A DNA stretch of 64,000 nt from Clostridia bacterium (GTDB lineage Bacteria; Bacillota; Clostridia; Oscillospirales; CAG-272): the NCBI GenBank assembly GCA_017408585.1, contig JAFQUJ010000017.1:62001-126000 (forward strand), given 5' to 3'. This document shows positions 53,051 to 61,906 of this stretch, in pieces. The first letter of the stretch is position 1, and each line of letters begins with the position of its first letter. The notes beneath the pieces were generated by a model. It was not told the origin of the DNA. It did not search any database and worked only from the letters and a program-made list of their open reading frames with translations. The translations under genes and the position numbers were made by a program.

Positions 53051-55033
53051 TTAGTATTGGAACATTTTAAAGTCAATGTCGCTATCGGCACGCACGAATA
53101 ATGGTATTTCGTCAAGCCCTGCATCAACTGTCAAGGTGCTTCCGCCCTTGTGCTTTTCGCCATCACGAACGCAAATCCAATCACAGCCCTCGGGCAAATA
53201 AACCTCTCTCTGTGTCGCTCCTTGATATGAGATAGGGGCAACCAAAAGCGATGAGCCAAAAATGTACTCGTCCTCGATTTCCCACGCACGCTTATCGGCT
53301 GAAAAATCGTAAAATAGTGGGCGCATTGGTGGAGTGCCTACCTTGTGCGCTCTATCCATGGCCTCCTTTATGTAGGGCTTTATTCTTTCTCTTAGGAAAA
53401 TAAGTCGCTTGAAGATTTCGTACGCCTCGTCGCCATAGCTCCAAATCTCGTTATCGCCACCGGTGTAGCATTGTCCGCCACCCTTTGCGCCCTCCTCGGC
53501 GGGAATATATGGCATTTGATAGCCATGCAATCTCAAAACGGGACAGAAGGTTGCGTACTCAAACCAACGAACAGTAAGCTCACGGCACACAGGGTCGGTT
53601 GGATCTCCGGAGTCGAAGCCACCAATATCGGTGGTCCACCAAGGAATTCCCGCCATCGCCATATTGAGTCCTGCTCTGATTTGACAGCGAAGTGCCTCAT
53701 AGGTTGGCATAATGTCGCCACTCCAAACAAGAGCACCATATCTTTGGCTACCTGCCCACGCACAGCGCACAAGCGTGATAATTTCCTTCTCGCCTATTTC
53801 CTTTAAGCCCTCGTAAAAGCCTTGCGCGTATCTTAGTGGGTAAATGTTGCCAATCTCGGCACAGTTGCCCTCATAGTAGCGGTGATTGTCATAATCGTAC
53901 AGCATAAACTCGGGCTCTGCCTCATCAAGCCAGAAAAGGCGAATTCCCTTATCGTAGTAATTTTGCTTTGCCTTCTCCCAAACGAATTTGCGTGCGTCGG
54001 GATTTGTTGTATCATAGAATACTGCGCTATGGACAAACTCAGTATGATTTGACGGACCTCTGTCATTACGAATTAGGTAGCCCTTTTCAAGCATTTCCTT
54101 GTAATTTTCGCTTCCAAATTCAATAGTCGGCCACACGGAAACCATAAGCTCTGTGCCCATTTCCTTTAATTCCTTGGTCATCTTCTCCGGCTCCGGCCAA
54201 TAGTCATAATCAAAGCGAAAATCACCCTGACATGGCCAATGGAAGAAGTCACAAACGATAACGCTGAGTGGCACGCCAATTTCCTTATAGCGTCTTGCTA
54301 TGCTAAGTAGCTCCTCTTGATTTCTATAACGGAGCTTAGACTGCCAAAAGCCCATCGCAAGCTCGGGCATATGTGGGGGCTTGCCTGTTGCGTCCATATA
54401 TTCCTCGACAATCTCGGCAGGGGTATCGCCCGCTATCACAAGATAGTCAAGCTCGTCGCATGAGATAGCCTTAAATTGTGTGATATTTCGGCTAAAGCTA
54501 ACCTCACCTATTGTGGGAATGTTCCATAGGAAGCCATATCCAAGGCTTGACACATAGAAAGGAACGCTTGCCTGTGAATTACGGTGCGCCATTTCAAGCG
54601 TACAGCCCTTTAAATTGAGAAATTCCTGTTGATATTGTCCCATACCGAAGATTTTTTCCTCGGGGTTACTCTCAAAGCTAAGCGTCAGCTCATATTTGCC
54701 CATGAGGCGAGGGGTAAACGCTCTCGCAGGGCGCTTTAAGGGCTGAAGGCGAAGCGCCTCGTCCAAAAGAAGCTCTCCCTTTTGATTGTAGAAGGAGATT
54801 TTTCCGTTTTTATCGATACAGCACTTGGCCCTTCCGTTTACAAGCTCGGCGCTATCTCCGTCTATTTTGATTTGCGCAACAGGTGCTTTTGCTTCAAGTA
54901 ACGCACCCATTTTATTTGAAATTCTACCCTCAGGCGAGCATCTAACTCTTATACCGTTTTTGCCCCAAGGCTCGATTTTTATAATTTCGTTGTTAAAAAA
55001 GCGCCATAGCGCCCCGTCTTTTTCGTATAGCAT
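53051..55033 (-). CDS. Glycoside hydrolase family 31 (alpha-xylosidase/alpha-glucosidase type)
   Basis: A 660-residue cytoplasmic enzyme (no signal peptide) that would cleave alpha-xylosyl or alpha-glucosyl residues from oligosaccharides. The beta-sandwich N-terminus (about 1-220) precedes a TIM barrel with LFWLDEAEPE (nucleophile Asp about 370), LVWSGD (acid/base Asp about 440), GIPWWTTDIGGFDSGD and CPVLRLHGY, all GH31 signatures. C-terminal beta-domains follow (about 560-660). xylA-xylB in the same window make alpha-xylosidase attractive, but the substrate cannot be fixed from motifs. It is transcribed alone. Confidence 0.9.
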   Translation of the reverse strand: MLYEKDGALWRFFNNEIIKIEPWGKNGIRVRCSPEGRISNKMGALLEAKAPVAQIKIDGDSAELVNGRAKCCIDKNGKISFYNQKGELLLDEALRLQPLKRPARAFTPRLMGKYELTLSFESNPEEKIFGMGQYQQEFLNLKGCTLEMAHRNSQASVPFYVSSLGYGFLWNIPTIGEVSFSRNITQFKAISCDELDYLVIAGDTPAEIVEEYMDATGKPPHMPELAMGFWQSKLRYRNQEELLSIARRYKEIGVPLSVIVCDFFHWPCQGDFRFDYDYWPEPEKMTKELKEMGTELMVSVWPTIEFGSENYKEMLEKGYLIRNDRGPSNHTEFVHSAVFYDTTNPDARKFVWEKAKQNYYDKGIRLFWLDEAEPEFMLYDYDNHRYYEGNCAEIGNIYPLRYAQGFYEGLKEIGEKEIITLVRCAWAGSQRYGALVWSGDIMPTYEALRCQIRAGLNMAMAGIPWWTTDIGGFDSGDPTDPVCRELTVRWFEYATFCPVLRLHGYQMPYIPAEEGAKGGGQCYTGGDNEIWSYGDEAYEIFKRLIFLRERIKPYIKEAMDRAHKVGTPPMRPLFYDFSADKRAWEIEDEYIFGSSLLVAPISYQGATQREVYLPEGCDWICVRDGEKHKGGSTLTVDAGLDEIPLFVRADSDIDFKMFQY

Positions 55034-55069
55034 AATAACTCCTTTGTGCTACTGTTTTTTGCTATTATC

Positions 55070-55098
55070 AGTTTATCACAAGTAACACAACAAGTCAA
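55070..55098 (-). promoter_or_regulatory. Promoter of the GH31 gene
   Basis: Minus strand TTGACT (55093-55098), 17 bases, TAAACT (55070-55075) with extended TGA. Confidence 0.6.
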
Positions 55099-55400
55099 GT
55101 TTTATTGCAGAGTTATCTAAAAATGTTTTCACTTCTTGCCGTGATGAGATACAATCTCGCAGGCGAGGAGTGATAGAAGGGGATAGTGAAATGAGTGCAG
55201 AAGGCTTGAACGCGTAGTCGTCGGCGTACTTTGTACGGTAGAGTAGCGGTCACGCCTAAAAAACAAACACAATGAAAAGAAGAGATTTTGCACAAGGTGC
55301 AAAATATCAACCTTTATTCTGCTATAAAATCTTTGTTTTTGTGGTCGTTGCCTTAATGATGTGTTTGTTTTTGTTCTGTGCGCATTGCAACAGCCCCTAT
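55099..55400. other. Intergenic region of unknown content
   Basis: No convincing gene. A locally GC-richer part (55140-55256) contains a small hairpin CGTAC / GTACG (55222-55234) within GGCGT ... ACGCC arms. A clean palindrome ATTTTGCAC-AAG-GTGCAAAAT lies at 55285-55305. Reading frames crossing it have no credible ribosome binding site. It may be a relic or an RNA gene. Confidence 0.4.
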
Positions 55401-55487
55401 TTTTTGTGCAAATTGCACAAAAATGAATGCCCCCCCCCCTAAATTTGTGCAAATTGTATTGACATTCGATTTAATATATGGTAATAT
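55401..55487 (+). promoter_or_regulatory. Promoter, operator-like palindrome and C10 tract of the third leucine-rich repeat gene
   Basis: Consensus promoter TTGACA (55459-55464), 17 bases, TAATAT (55482-55487). Upstream is a perfect palindrome with 11-base arms TTTTTGTGCAA / TTGCACAAAAA around one base (55401-55423), a run of ten C (55430-55439), and a half-site TTTGTGCAAATTG (55444-55456) touching the -35. The palindrome suggests a dimeric regulator; the C-run can slip in replication. Confidence 0.7.
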
Positions 55488-55542
55488 ATCTTTACAAAAA
55501 TATTTTATACGCTCGCGAGAGCTTTCTCGCAAGGAGGAAACG

Positions 55543-57450
55543 ATGAAAAAAAGATTATTTATTTTCACAATTGTAGCTATGCTTATGGCTTGCCTTTTTG
55601 CCATTACAGTAAGCGCAAGAACAGAAAACTATGACGCAACCTTCACTCTACGAGACAGCGCAAATATCGTTCACTATGAAAAGTGGCTTTACAATGACGG
55701 AAAAAGCGCTGTAAAAAAGGCATACACAGATGCGGTTACTCTTAGCTTTATCGACGAGGACGGAAATCCCTTGACCACCGTTCCCATGTGGGAATATGAC
55801 GAGGAGGAGGGCAAATACTACTCTCTTGTTTGGTATATTTCCGACTACAAGCTTACCTGGGAGGATCAAATCTACACAGACGAAAATGTAGGCGACCAGA
55901 CATATCCAAAGTACACAAGTGCTCTTTACACACTCTCACCCGTAAGAGCAGTTGACCTTAGATTTGTTCTTAATCAATACAATACCACACACGATGCGTG
56001 GACGGACGCTGAGGGCAACAAAATCACATATAGCCTTTCATCTCTTAAGGGCATTTATTTGCCGGCGGGTGACCCTAATGACGAGTCCGACGATATAAGA
56101 CTCCAGCATGCTCAGGGCATAGGCCGTGATACTGATAACTACGGCTACTTTGGCTATGATGCGCAATTTGAGGCAACCGGAAACAAGATAGTTGTTGCAA
56201 ACTTCCGTGACTGCACCTTCGAGCGTGACGAGGAAGGCAACTATGGTACAGCAAACACATTTTCAAGAGCCGACAATCTTCAATGCATTTGGCTTCCCGA
56301 TACCGTAAAATATTGGGTAGGCGGTGGACTTAGCTCATGCTATGAAATTGACCTAGGCGACGGAATTGAAATTATCGCTTGCCAAATCATCAGAGATAAC
56401 AAAAGAATCAAGAGCCTTAGAATTCCAAACAGCGTTCTTTTCATCAACAATGAATGCTTCCGTGGCTCTGATTTGACATCACTTGTAATTGGTGAGGGTG
56501 TAATTCTTCACGGAGATAATCCATTCCTTTGGACAGGTGGCGCTGATTATATCACTCTTTCAAAGAATCTTTTAAAGGACACCTATATTACTGCCAACAT
56601 TCCAAAGCTTGTCGCTAACCAAAAGGCTGTGGTTTACTTTGATGGTACAAAGGCAGAGGCAGAGGCGCTATTTGCCAAAATTCAGGCATCAGACAGTGGC
56701 TACAAAAATGTTGGCTATTACGATTATCAGCTAACAACCGATAGAGCAAGCACTAACGAGCTTTCTATCTTCTACAACTACAACAGATGCGAGGCGTTCT
56801 ATTACAATGAGCACGCCATCGTAGATGACAAGAACTGTGAAACACAGGAAATCTGTACAAGGCTTTGTGGCGTTAAGGGCGCTCCTGCACTTACACACAA
56901 CAACCTAACCACATATAAGTATGACAATGGTCTTACCGAAAAGGGACTACATTCTATTGCGTGTCAAAATGCAGGCTGTGAGGTAAAGACCTTGACAGAA
57001 AAAGCTCCTCTATTCACAGCAAAGGGTTATTCTCTTAGCCCTAACAAGATGGCGATTAGCGGTGGTTATACTATAAACATTGAAAACCTCGAGCTTTATG
57101 AGGATATCAATGGAAACATCACCTATGGTATCGTAATTGCAAACTCAAAGAGCTTTGGTGGTGGAAGCTTCTTCACCGACGAGGGAAAGGTAAATAGCAC
57201 AAAGGCTCTTCAGGTTGAAATAGACAGCCAATATACAAACTTTGACTGCTCTATCAACTTTGGCGCAACCTCGAATAACTCGCTTAATCTTATAATTTGC
57301 GCATATGTAATTGACGCAAATGGCGTTACATTTATTCAAGCTGATGCAGGTGATATAGTTGAGTCATCTGATGTCAGTGGCGGTAGCTTCAAGAGCGTAA
57401 CTCTTGACAAGGTTGTCGCTCTCGTTCCTCCCTCTAACGACGAGGAATAA
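55543..57450 (+). CDS. Leucine-rich-repeat family surface protein (third paralogue)
   Basis: A 635-residue secreted protein with a signal peptide (FAITVSA) and no lipobox or LPxTG. The N-terminal half is beta-rich and mentions only a short BspA-like stretch (IKSLRIPNSVLFINNECFRG, about 285-320). A Cys-containing segment and a C-terminal domain (from about 488, GYSLSPNKMAISGGYTIN to the end) match those of the genes at 42290 and 44477. ATG 55543 is chosen: AAGGAGGAAA precedes it and the signal peptide starts there; the frame open from 55378 runs through the promoter. A hairpin GCGAGA-GCTT-TCTCGC (55513-55530) lies right before the ribosome binding site. Confidence 0.82.
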   Translation: MKKRLFIFTIVAMLMACLFAITVSARTENYDATFTLRDSANIVHYEKWLYNDGKSAVKKAYTDAVTLSFIDEDGNPLTTVPMWEYDEEEGKYYSLVWYISDYKLTWEDQIYTDENVGDQTYPKYTSALYTLSPVRAVDLRFVLNQYNTTHDAWTDAEGNKITYSLSSLKGIYLPAGDPNDESDDIRLQHAQGIGRDTDNYGYFGYDAQFEATGNKIVVANFRDCTFERDEEGNYGTANTFSRADNLQCIWLPDTVKYWVGGGLSSCYEIDLGDGIEIIACQIIRDNKRIKSLRIPNSVLFINNECFRGSDLTSLVIGEGVILHGDNPFLWTGGADYITLSKNLLKDTYITANIPKLVANQKAVVYFDGTKAEAEALFAKIQASDSGYKNVGYYDYQLTTDRASTNELSIFYNYNRCEAFYYNEHAIVDDKNCETQEICTRLCGVKGAPALTHNNLTTYKYDNGLTEKGLHSIACQNAGCEVKTLTEKAPLFTAKGYSLSPNKMAISGGYTINIENLELYEDINGNITYGIVIANSKSFGGGSFFTDEGKVNSTKALQVEIDSQYTNFDCSINFGATSNNSLNLIICAYVIDANGVTFIQADAGDIVESSDVSGGSFKSVTLDKVVALVPPSNDEE

Positions 57451-57466
57451 TTTGAATAGCTAAAAT

Positions 57467-57499
57467 ATAAAATCACCACTCAACGAGTGGTGATTTTTG
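57467..57499. terminator. Bidirectional terminator
   Basis: AAATCACCACT / AGTGGTGATTT hairpin between the converging leucine-rich repeat and MFS-GH2 genes. Confidence 0.85.
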
Positions 57500-60475
57500 T
57501 TAGATTTTTAGCATTTTAGCGATTTGGAGCATTCTTTCGGGGGTAACCTTTAAGACTCTACGGTCATAGGTTAAAAGTCCGTTTGTTTCGTCCTCTACAT
57601 CGCTGATTTGTGTGTAAATTGCGCCACAGAGTCCTGTTTTTACAAGTGGGACTATTTCGCCCTCGTAAAGAGCGACAAGCGCGTCCTCGAATGGTGCTTG
57701 CTCCTTAAAGAAGCGATAGCCATAGGTTTTTTCAAGATTGAAGGAATGTCCCTCGACCTTATAGGAATAGCCACCAAACTCACTCAAAATTATCGGCTTA
57801 TCGCTCGGGGTGATTTTTACCCTTTTAAAGTACACATGCTCGCTTTCAACATCGCTGTCTGCACCCTTGAACCAGCCGGATGTGGTGTCGATTATTCTCG
57901 TTTTATCAATTTTATCAAGTAGCTCGTACATATGCTGACTGTCAAACTGTCCCCAGCCCTCGTTGAAAATTGTCCAATAAGCGACACAGGGGTGGTTGAA
58001 CAGAGCGTTGACGGTCAAAATCATATTTTTCTCAAACGCATCTCTTTGAAGGCGATTTTTCTTTGTTATTTTTGTGTCACGACGGCGCTTTAAGCCGATT
58101 GTCGGCAGAGCTGTGTCACGAAGGAAGGAATATTTTCCGTTGTTTACCATGTCTTGAAAAACTATCATTCCGTGCAGGTCACAATAGTAATAGAAAAGCT
58201 CATGCTCTATTTTTATGTGCTTTCTTAGCGTATTAAAGCCGAGCGCCTTAGCTGACAAAATGTCATTTTCAAGACATTTGGGGGAAATTGGTGTATAAAT
58301 TCCCTCGGGATAGTAGCCTTGGTCGAGCAGACCGTGGAAGAAATATGGCTCTCCATTTAGACAAATTCTTGCTATGCCATCAACCTTTTTGATTTCAAGC
58401 GTGCGCACCGCAAAATAGGAGCTTGCTCTATCGTGCTCGGTAGCTATGTCGAAATAATACAGATATGGCGACTCGGGAGACCATTTTTGTGGGCTTTCAA
58501 GCACAATTTCGCACACAGAGTCCTTCATTTCAAATTCAAGAGCGCCCTCGGGAGCTTTGACAATAACCCTTCCGTCACGCACTCCGACGCCCTCAATCTC
58601 AACTCTTGCGCCATTTTCGTTTGGTGTGATTTTTATTTTTCTTATGTGCTTTTCGGGCACTACCTCAAGCCATACGCTCTGCCAAATTCCACTGACGGTT
58701 GTGTACCACATTCCGCCTCGATTTACTCTTTGCTTGCCATACGGGCGAGTGGTGTCTGATGGGTCATCATAGACGGTTATATGTATTTCGTTTTCGCCCT
58801 CACAAATGGCATCTGTAATATCAATGCTATAAGGGAGAATTCCACACTTGTTAAAGCATTTATTTGCTCCGTTTATCTCTACCTTGTAGGATTGGTCAAT
58901 CGCGCCGAGGTTCAATATAAGGCGTTGATTTTCGTCAAGGGCGGGAGCGACAAAGACTCTTTTATAGTGTAGCACATTCCCTGCGCGCTCGCCAATTCCT
59001 GACGCCTCGCTCTCGGGTGGGAAGGGAACGATAATTTTAGTCATTTCCTTACCCTCAAAGCAGAAATCCCATTCGCCATTAAGGGAGATAAAGCTATCTC
59101 TCCTTAGCTGTGGGCGAGGGTATTCCTCGTTCCACTCGTTACCACTTGAGCTATCACATTCGGGGGTAGAAAGCTTACACAGGGTGGGCTTTTTCGTCTT
59201 ATTTATCAAAATAAACACAGGTATCAGCGCAAGTGCCACAAGAAGAGCAACTATCAAAGCGCCAAGGAATATTTTCTCGTTTGGAACGAACGCCTCTGTA
59301 CCATCATTATTTATAATAATTTCAGCGTCGCTAAGGATTGCCTCGCCGATTGCAGGGCCGATAACTCCGGGGATTAAAACCTGTGCGACAATGCGAAGTC
59401 CTTGGAACATTCCCGATTTGTTTTTAGGTGTATTATCACGAATTGATGCGCCAAACACCGCCATTGATGCAAGGTAGCCACACATCATAAGAAGTGAGCC
59501 GATAAACACGAGCGCGGTTGTCTTGAAGAAGAACAAGAGCACATAGCCCAGCGCCAGCGGAATTAATGACAAAACAATTGATTTTTTGAAATGGAGCTTG
59601 TCGTAGGCTCTGCCAAAAAGGACGGTAAAGGCCGAGGCAAGCACGATTGCGGGAGCAAGAACCAAAACATAGTTTTCCATTTTCAGCCCCTCTGTATAGT
59701 AAAGAATTAGATAGGGCATAAATATTTGAATTGATATACCAAATATAGCAAAGGCTATCAAAAGCACATACAGGGTGGGGTTTTCCTTTATTACGCTTGG
59801 ACGGAAGCCATATATTATGTTCTTAAAATATCCCTTGTTTTTATCGGTTTCAATCTTAGGATCATTAATTAGGAAAAAGCCCAAAACGCCGATTATCGTT
59901 ACCGCTACGCCGATGATTACGAAAATCAAGGTCCAGCTCTGCGATTTCGAGAGGTCAAAGGACATAAAGCCACCAAACACGCAAAGGATTGCGACAAGTG
60001 GCATCATTGAGTTAATGCCCTCAGCCTTACCTCTATTCTGCTCTGTTGTGACATCAGTTAGCCATGCATTAAAGCACGCATCATTTGCGCTTGAGCCAAA
60101 GAAGGTCATAACGCAGTCCATAACGATAACGAGGGTTATACAAATTGCACTTGCGCTGGCCATTGGGAATAGCGCTCCTATAAAATCAACACGAATGAGC
60201 GCAAAGGATAAAATCGACACGCCCCATAGCACATAGCCACCGGAAATGAACAGCTTGCGCTTGCCCAGCTTATCGCTTAGCGCGCCAATTAAAATTGTTG
60301 TTAGAGTTGCCGAGATGGCGCTTGCCATTACCATTGTGGCAATATCGCCCGCTGTGGCGTTAAACATTTCGTATATGAATACATTAAAATACATATTCTC
60401 TACAACCCACGCAATTTGACCGATTAGGCTAAAAATAACGAGGGCTGTGTAGAATTTTTTCTTACCTTGCTCCAT
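57500..60475 (-). CDS. MFS sugar transporter fused to a GH2 glycosidase
   Basis: A 991-residue fusion. Residues 1-428 are a 12-helix major facilitator superfamily transporter of the glycoside/cation symporter type (SDKLGKRK loop, GFRPSVIKENP central loop). After a linker (about 429-450), EYPRPQLRRDSFISLNGEWDF marks the natural N-terminus of a glycoside hydrolase family 2 enzyme, complete to residue 991 with the acid/base in TIFNEGWGQ (Glu 839) and nucleophile in ILSEFGG (Glu 899). GH2 members include beta-glucuronidase, beta-galactosidase and beta-mannosidase. With both MFS ends in the cytoplasm, imported glycoside would meet the enzyme at the pore exit. AAAAGGAG precedes the ATG; it follows the DUF1295 gene by one base. 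Confidence 0.9.
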   Translation of the reverse strand: MEQGKKKFYTALVIFSLIGQIAWVVENMYFNVFIYEMFNATAGDIATMVMASAISATLTTILIGALSDKLGKRKLFISGGYVLWGVSILSFALIRVDFIGALFPMASASAICITLVIVMDCVMTFFGSSANDACFNAWLTDVTTEQNRGKAEGINSMMPLVAILCVFGGFMSFDLSKSQSWTLIFVIIGVAVTIIGVLGFFLINDPKIETDKNKGYFKNIIYGFRPSVIKENPTLYVLLIAFAIFGISIQIFMPYLILYYTEGLKMENYVLVLAPAIVLASAFTVLFGRAYDKLHFKKSIVLSLIPLALGYVLLFFFKTTALVFIGSLLMMCGYLASMAVFGASIRDNTPKNKSGMFQGLRIVAQVLIPGVIGPAIGEAILSDAEIIINNDGTEAFVPNEKIFLGALIVALLVALALIPVFILINKTKKPTLCKLSTPECDSSSGNEWNEEYPRPQLRRDSFISLNGEWDFCFEGKEMTKIIVPFPPESEASGIGERAGNVLHYKRVFVAPALDENQRLILNLGAIDQSYKVEINGANKCFNKCGILPYSIDITDAICEGENEIHITVYDDPSDTTRPYGKQRVNRGGMWYTTVSGIWQSVWLEVVPEKHIRKIKITPNENGARVEIEGVGVRDGRVIVKAPEGALEFEMKDSVCEIVLESPQKWSPESPYLYYFDIATEHDRASSYFAVRTLEIKKVDGIARICLNGEPYFFHGLLDQGYYPEGIYTPISPKCLENDILSAKALGFNTLRKHIKIEHELFYYYCDLHGMIVFQDMVNNGKYSFLRDTALPTIGLKRRRDTKITKKNRLQRDAFEKNMILTVNALFNHPCVAYWTIFNEGWGQFDSQHMYELLDKIDKTRIIDTTSGWFKGADSDVESEHVYFKRVKITPSDKPIILSEFGGYSYKVEGHSFNLEKTYGYRFFKEQAPFEDALVALYEGEIVPLVKTGLCGAIYTQISDVEDETNGLLTYDRRVLKVTPERMLQIAKMLKI

Positions 60476-60476
60476 T

Positions 60477-61325
60477 TTATCTCCTTTTCTTTATTGGGAA
60501 AAGCGCGTGGGTTTCGCTCTTGTACAAAGCGAAGCCCTCTTTTCTTGATTGTCTGTTATCTGCCATTGGTATGCTTACAAATAAGAACAGAGCGTTATTT
60601 AAGATTGCGCCTATTACAAGATACCAAATTGATGGCATATTGATAACGCAATAAAGTCCTACGCCATACCACATTAAAATCTCGCCAAGGTAGTTTGGAT
60701 GGCGCGAGTGCTTCCAAAATCCGTTTCTTATAAATGGCGTTTCTCTGTTTTTGCGATAGGCGTGCATTTGCCTGTCGGACACAAGCTGAAGGGTGACGCC
60801 CAAAAGCGATAGCGCAGTGAAAATAAGCGACACAGGGTTAAGGCTCGGTGCGTTTTCAATAACGATTATGCTTGGCAAAATACAAGCATAAACTATCAAT
60901 GTTGGAACGAGGTGAATGCCCACAAAATTTATAAGCGGATAAAGCTTGCCAGTCTTCTCGCATAGCATGGTGTATCGCCAATCCTGATATGCAAGTCCGT
61001 GGAAGGTGTATGCCCAATTGGCGCTTAGGCGAATTGACCAAAGCAAAATCACAACAAGAACAACAAGTCCCGACAAGGACACTCCGTCAATGGCAAACGC
61101 ACAGCAAATCACCATAGGAGCAACGCTCCAATAGGGGTCATAGACTGACGCATTTTTAAATATTACGCTAAAAACAAAGGTGACCACGGTGGCGACAATG
61201 TCGGCTATAAGAAGAGATAGCCACATATCAAGCGGAAGTGCCAAATATGTAAAAATGCCCGCCACTGTGGCTAAGATATAGACTAGTGTGACAATAAAAA
61301 AGCTGAGTGCGCGATTATTTTTCAT
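60477..61325 (-). CDS. DUF1295 / steroid 5-alpha-reductase-like membrane protein
   Basis: A 282-residue membrane protein with about seven helices. ASVYDPYWSVAPM in the first third, and near the C-terminus FIRNGFWKHSRHPNYLGEILMWYG with the RHPNYLGE motif of DUF1295 and related isoprenylcysteine methyltransferase/steroid-reductase-like proteins, define the family. The reaction is unknown. Of two adjacent ATGs the second (61325) has the better spacing from GAGGGGAG; it overlaps the phosphatase stop by eleven bases, so translation is coupled. A longer frame from 61430 inside the phosphatase is rejected. Confidence 0.82.
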   Translation of the reverse strand: MKNNRALSFFIVTLVYILATVAGIFTYLALPLDMWLSLLIADIVATVVTFVFSVIFKNASVYDPYWSVAPMVICCAFAIDGVSLSGLVVLVVILLWSIRLSANWAYTFHGLAYQDWRYTMLCEKTGKLYPLINFVGIHLVPTLIVYACILPSIIVIENAPSLNPVSLIFTALSLLGVTLQLVSDRQMHAYRKNRETPFIRNGFWKHSRHPNYLGEILMWYGVGLYCVINMPSIWYLVIGAILNNALFLFVSIPMADNRQSRKEGFALYKSETHALFPIKKRR

Positions 61326-61785
61326 CATTTTCTCCCCTCGAGGTAAGGCGCTCAAAAAGCCTTGACACACCCTCGTAAATTTCGTTATAGGCTGTTTCAA
61401 AATCTCCGCTATACCAAGGGTCAAAAACATCGCTTTCGTTGAGCTTTATCACCTTGCCATCGGGGTCAGAGCCAAAAATTCGCAGCATATTTCTTATGTT
61501 TTGAGCGTCCATGCCTACAAAGAGGTCGTAACGCTCGTAATCGCTTCGTTTGAGCTGAACAGCACGCTTTCCCTCGGGGTCAAGACCGTGGCTTAAAAGC
61601 GTTTTTCTTGCCTTGGGATAAACAGGGTTGCCGATGCCATCAAAGCCGATTTCCTCGTCGCTTGTGGCGCTAGAGGCGCAAAAATGCACGCCATCAAGCC
61701 CTGATTTTTTTAATAAATCCTTAAATATAATCTCCGCCATTGGACTTCGACAAATGTTCCCATGGCAAACAAACATGATTTTCAT
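61315..61785 (-). CDS. Low-molecular-weight protein-tyrosine phosphatase
   Basis: A 156-residue cytoplasmic phosphatase: the P-loop VCHGNICRSPMAE at the N-terminus (Cys-x5-Arg) and the catalytic acid in DVFDPWYSGD near the C-terminus are those of the LMW-PTP family. Targets may include tyrosine kinases of capsule synthesis, or arginine-phosphorylated proteins as for YwlE; the sequence does not say which. First gene of an operon with DUF1295 and the MFS-GH2 fusion. Promoter at 61813-61841. Confidence 0.93.
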   Translation of the reverse strand: MKIMFVCHGNICRSPMAEIIFKDLLKKSGLDGVHFCASSATSDEEIGFDGIGNPVYPKARKTLLSHGLDPEGKRAVQLKRSDYERYDLFVGMDAQNIRNMLRIFGSDPDGKVIKLNESDVFDPWYSGDFETAYNEIYEGVSRLFERLTSRGENDEK

Positions 61786-61812
61786 AAAATCACCTCTCTT
61801 AATGCTGAATTT

Positions 61813-61841
61813 ATTTTAACATTTATATAATAAAATGTCAA
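61813..61841 (-). promoter_or_regulatory. Promoter of the phosphatase - DUF1295 - MFS-GH2 operon
   Basis: Minus strand TTGACA (61836-61841), 17 bases, TAAAAT (61813-61818). Confidence 0.7.
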
Positions 61842-61871
61842 CACTCATGTTTTTCTTGCCAAAAGGAAAAA

Positions 61872-61900
61872 TTTAGCCATCACCCTTCGGTGATGGCTAA
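61872..61900 (-). terminator. Terminator of the YegP-like gene
   Basis: TAGCCATCACC-CTTC-GGTGATGGCTA hairpin right after the stop. Confidence 0.8.
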
Positions 61901-61906
61901 TTAGCT

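Noticed and set aside
55378-55542. Upstream extension of the third leucine-rich-repeat gene
   Set aside because: The extra 55 codons cross the C10 tract and the consensus promoter; the signal peptide and ribosome binding site fix the start at 55543.
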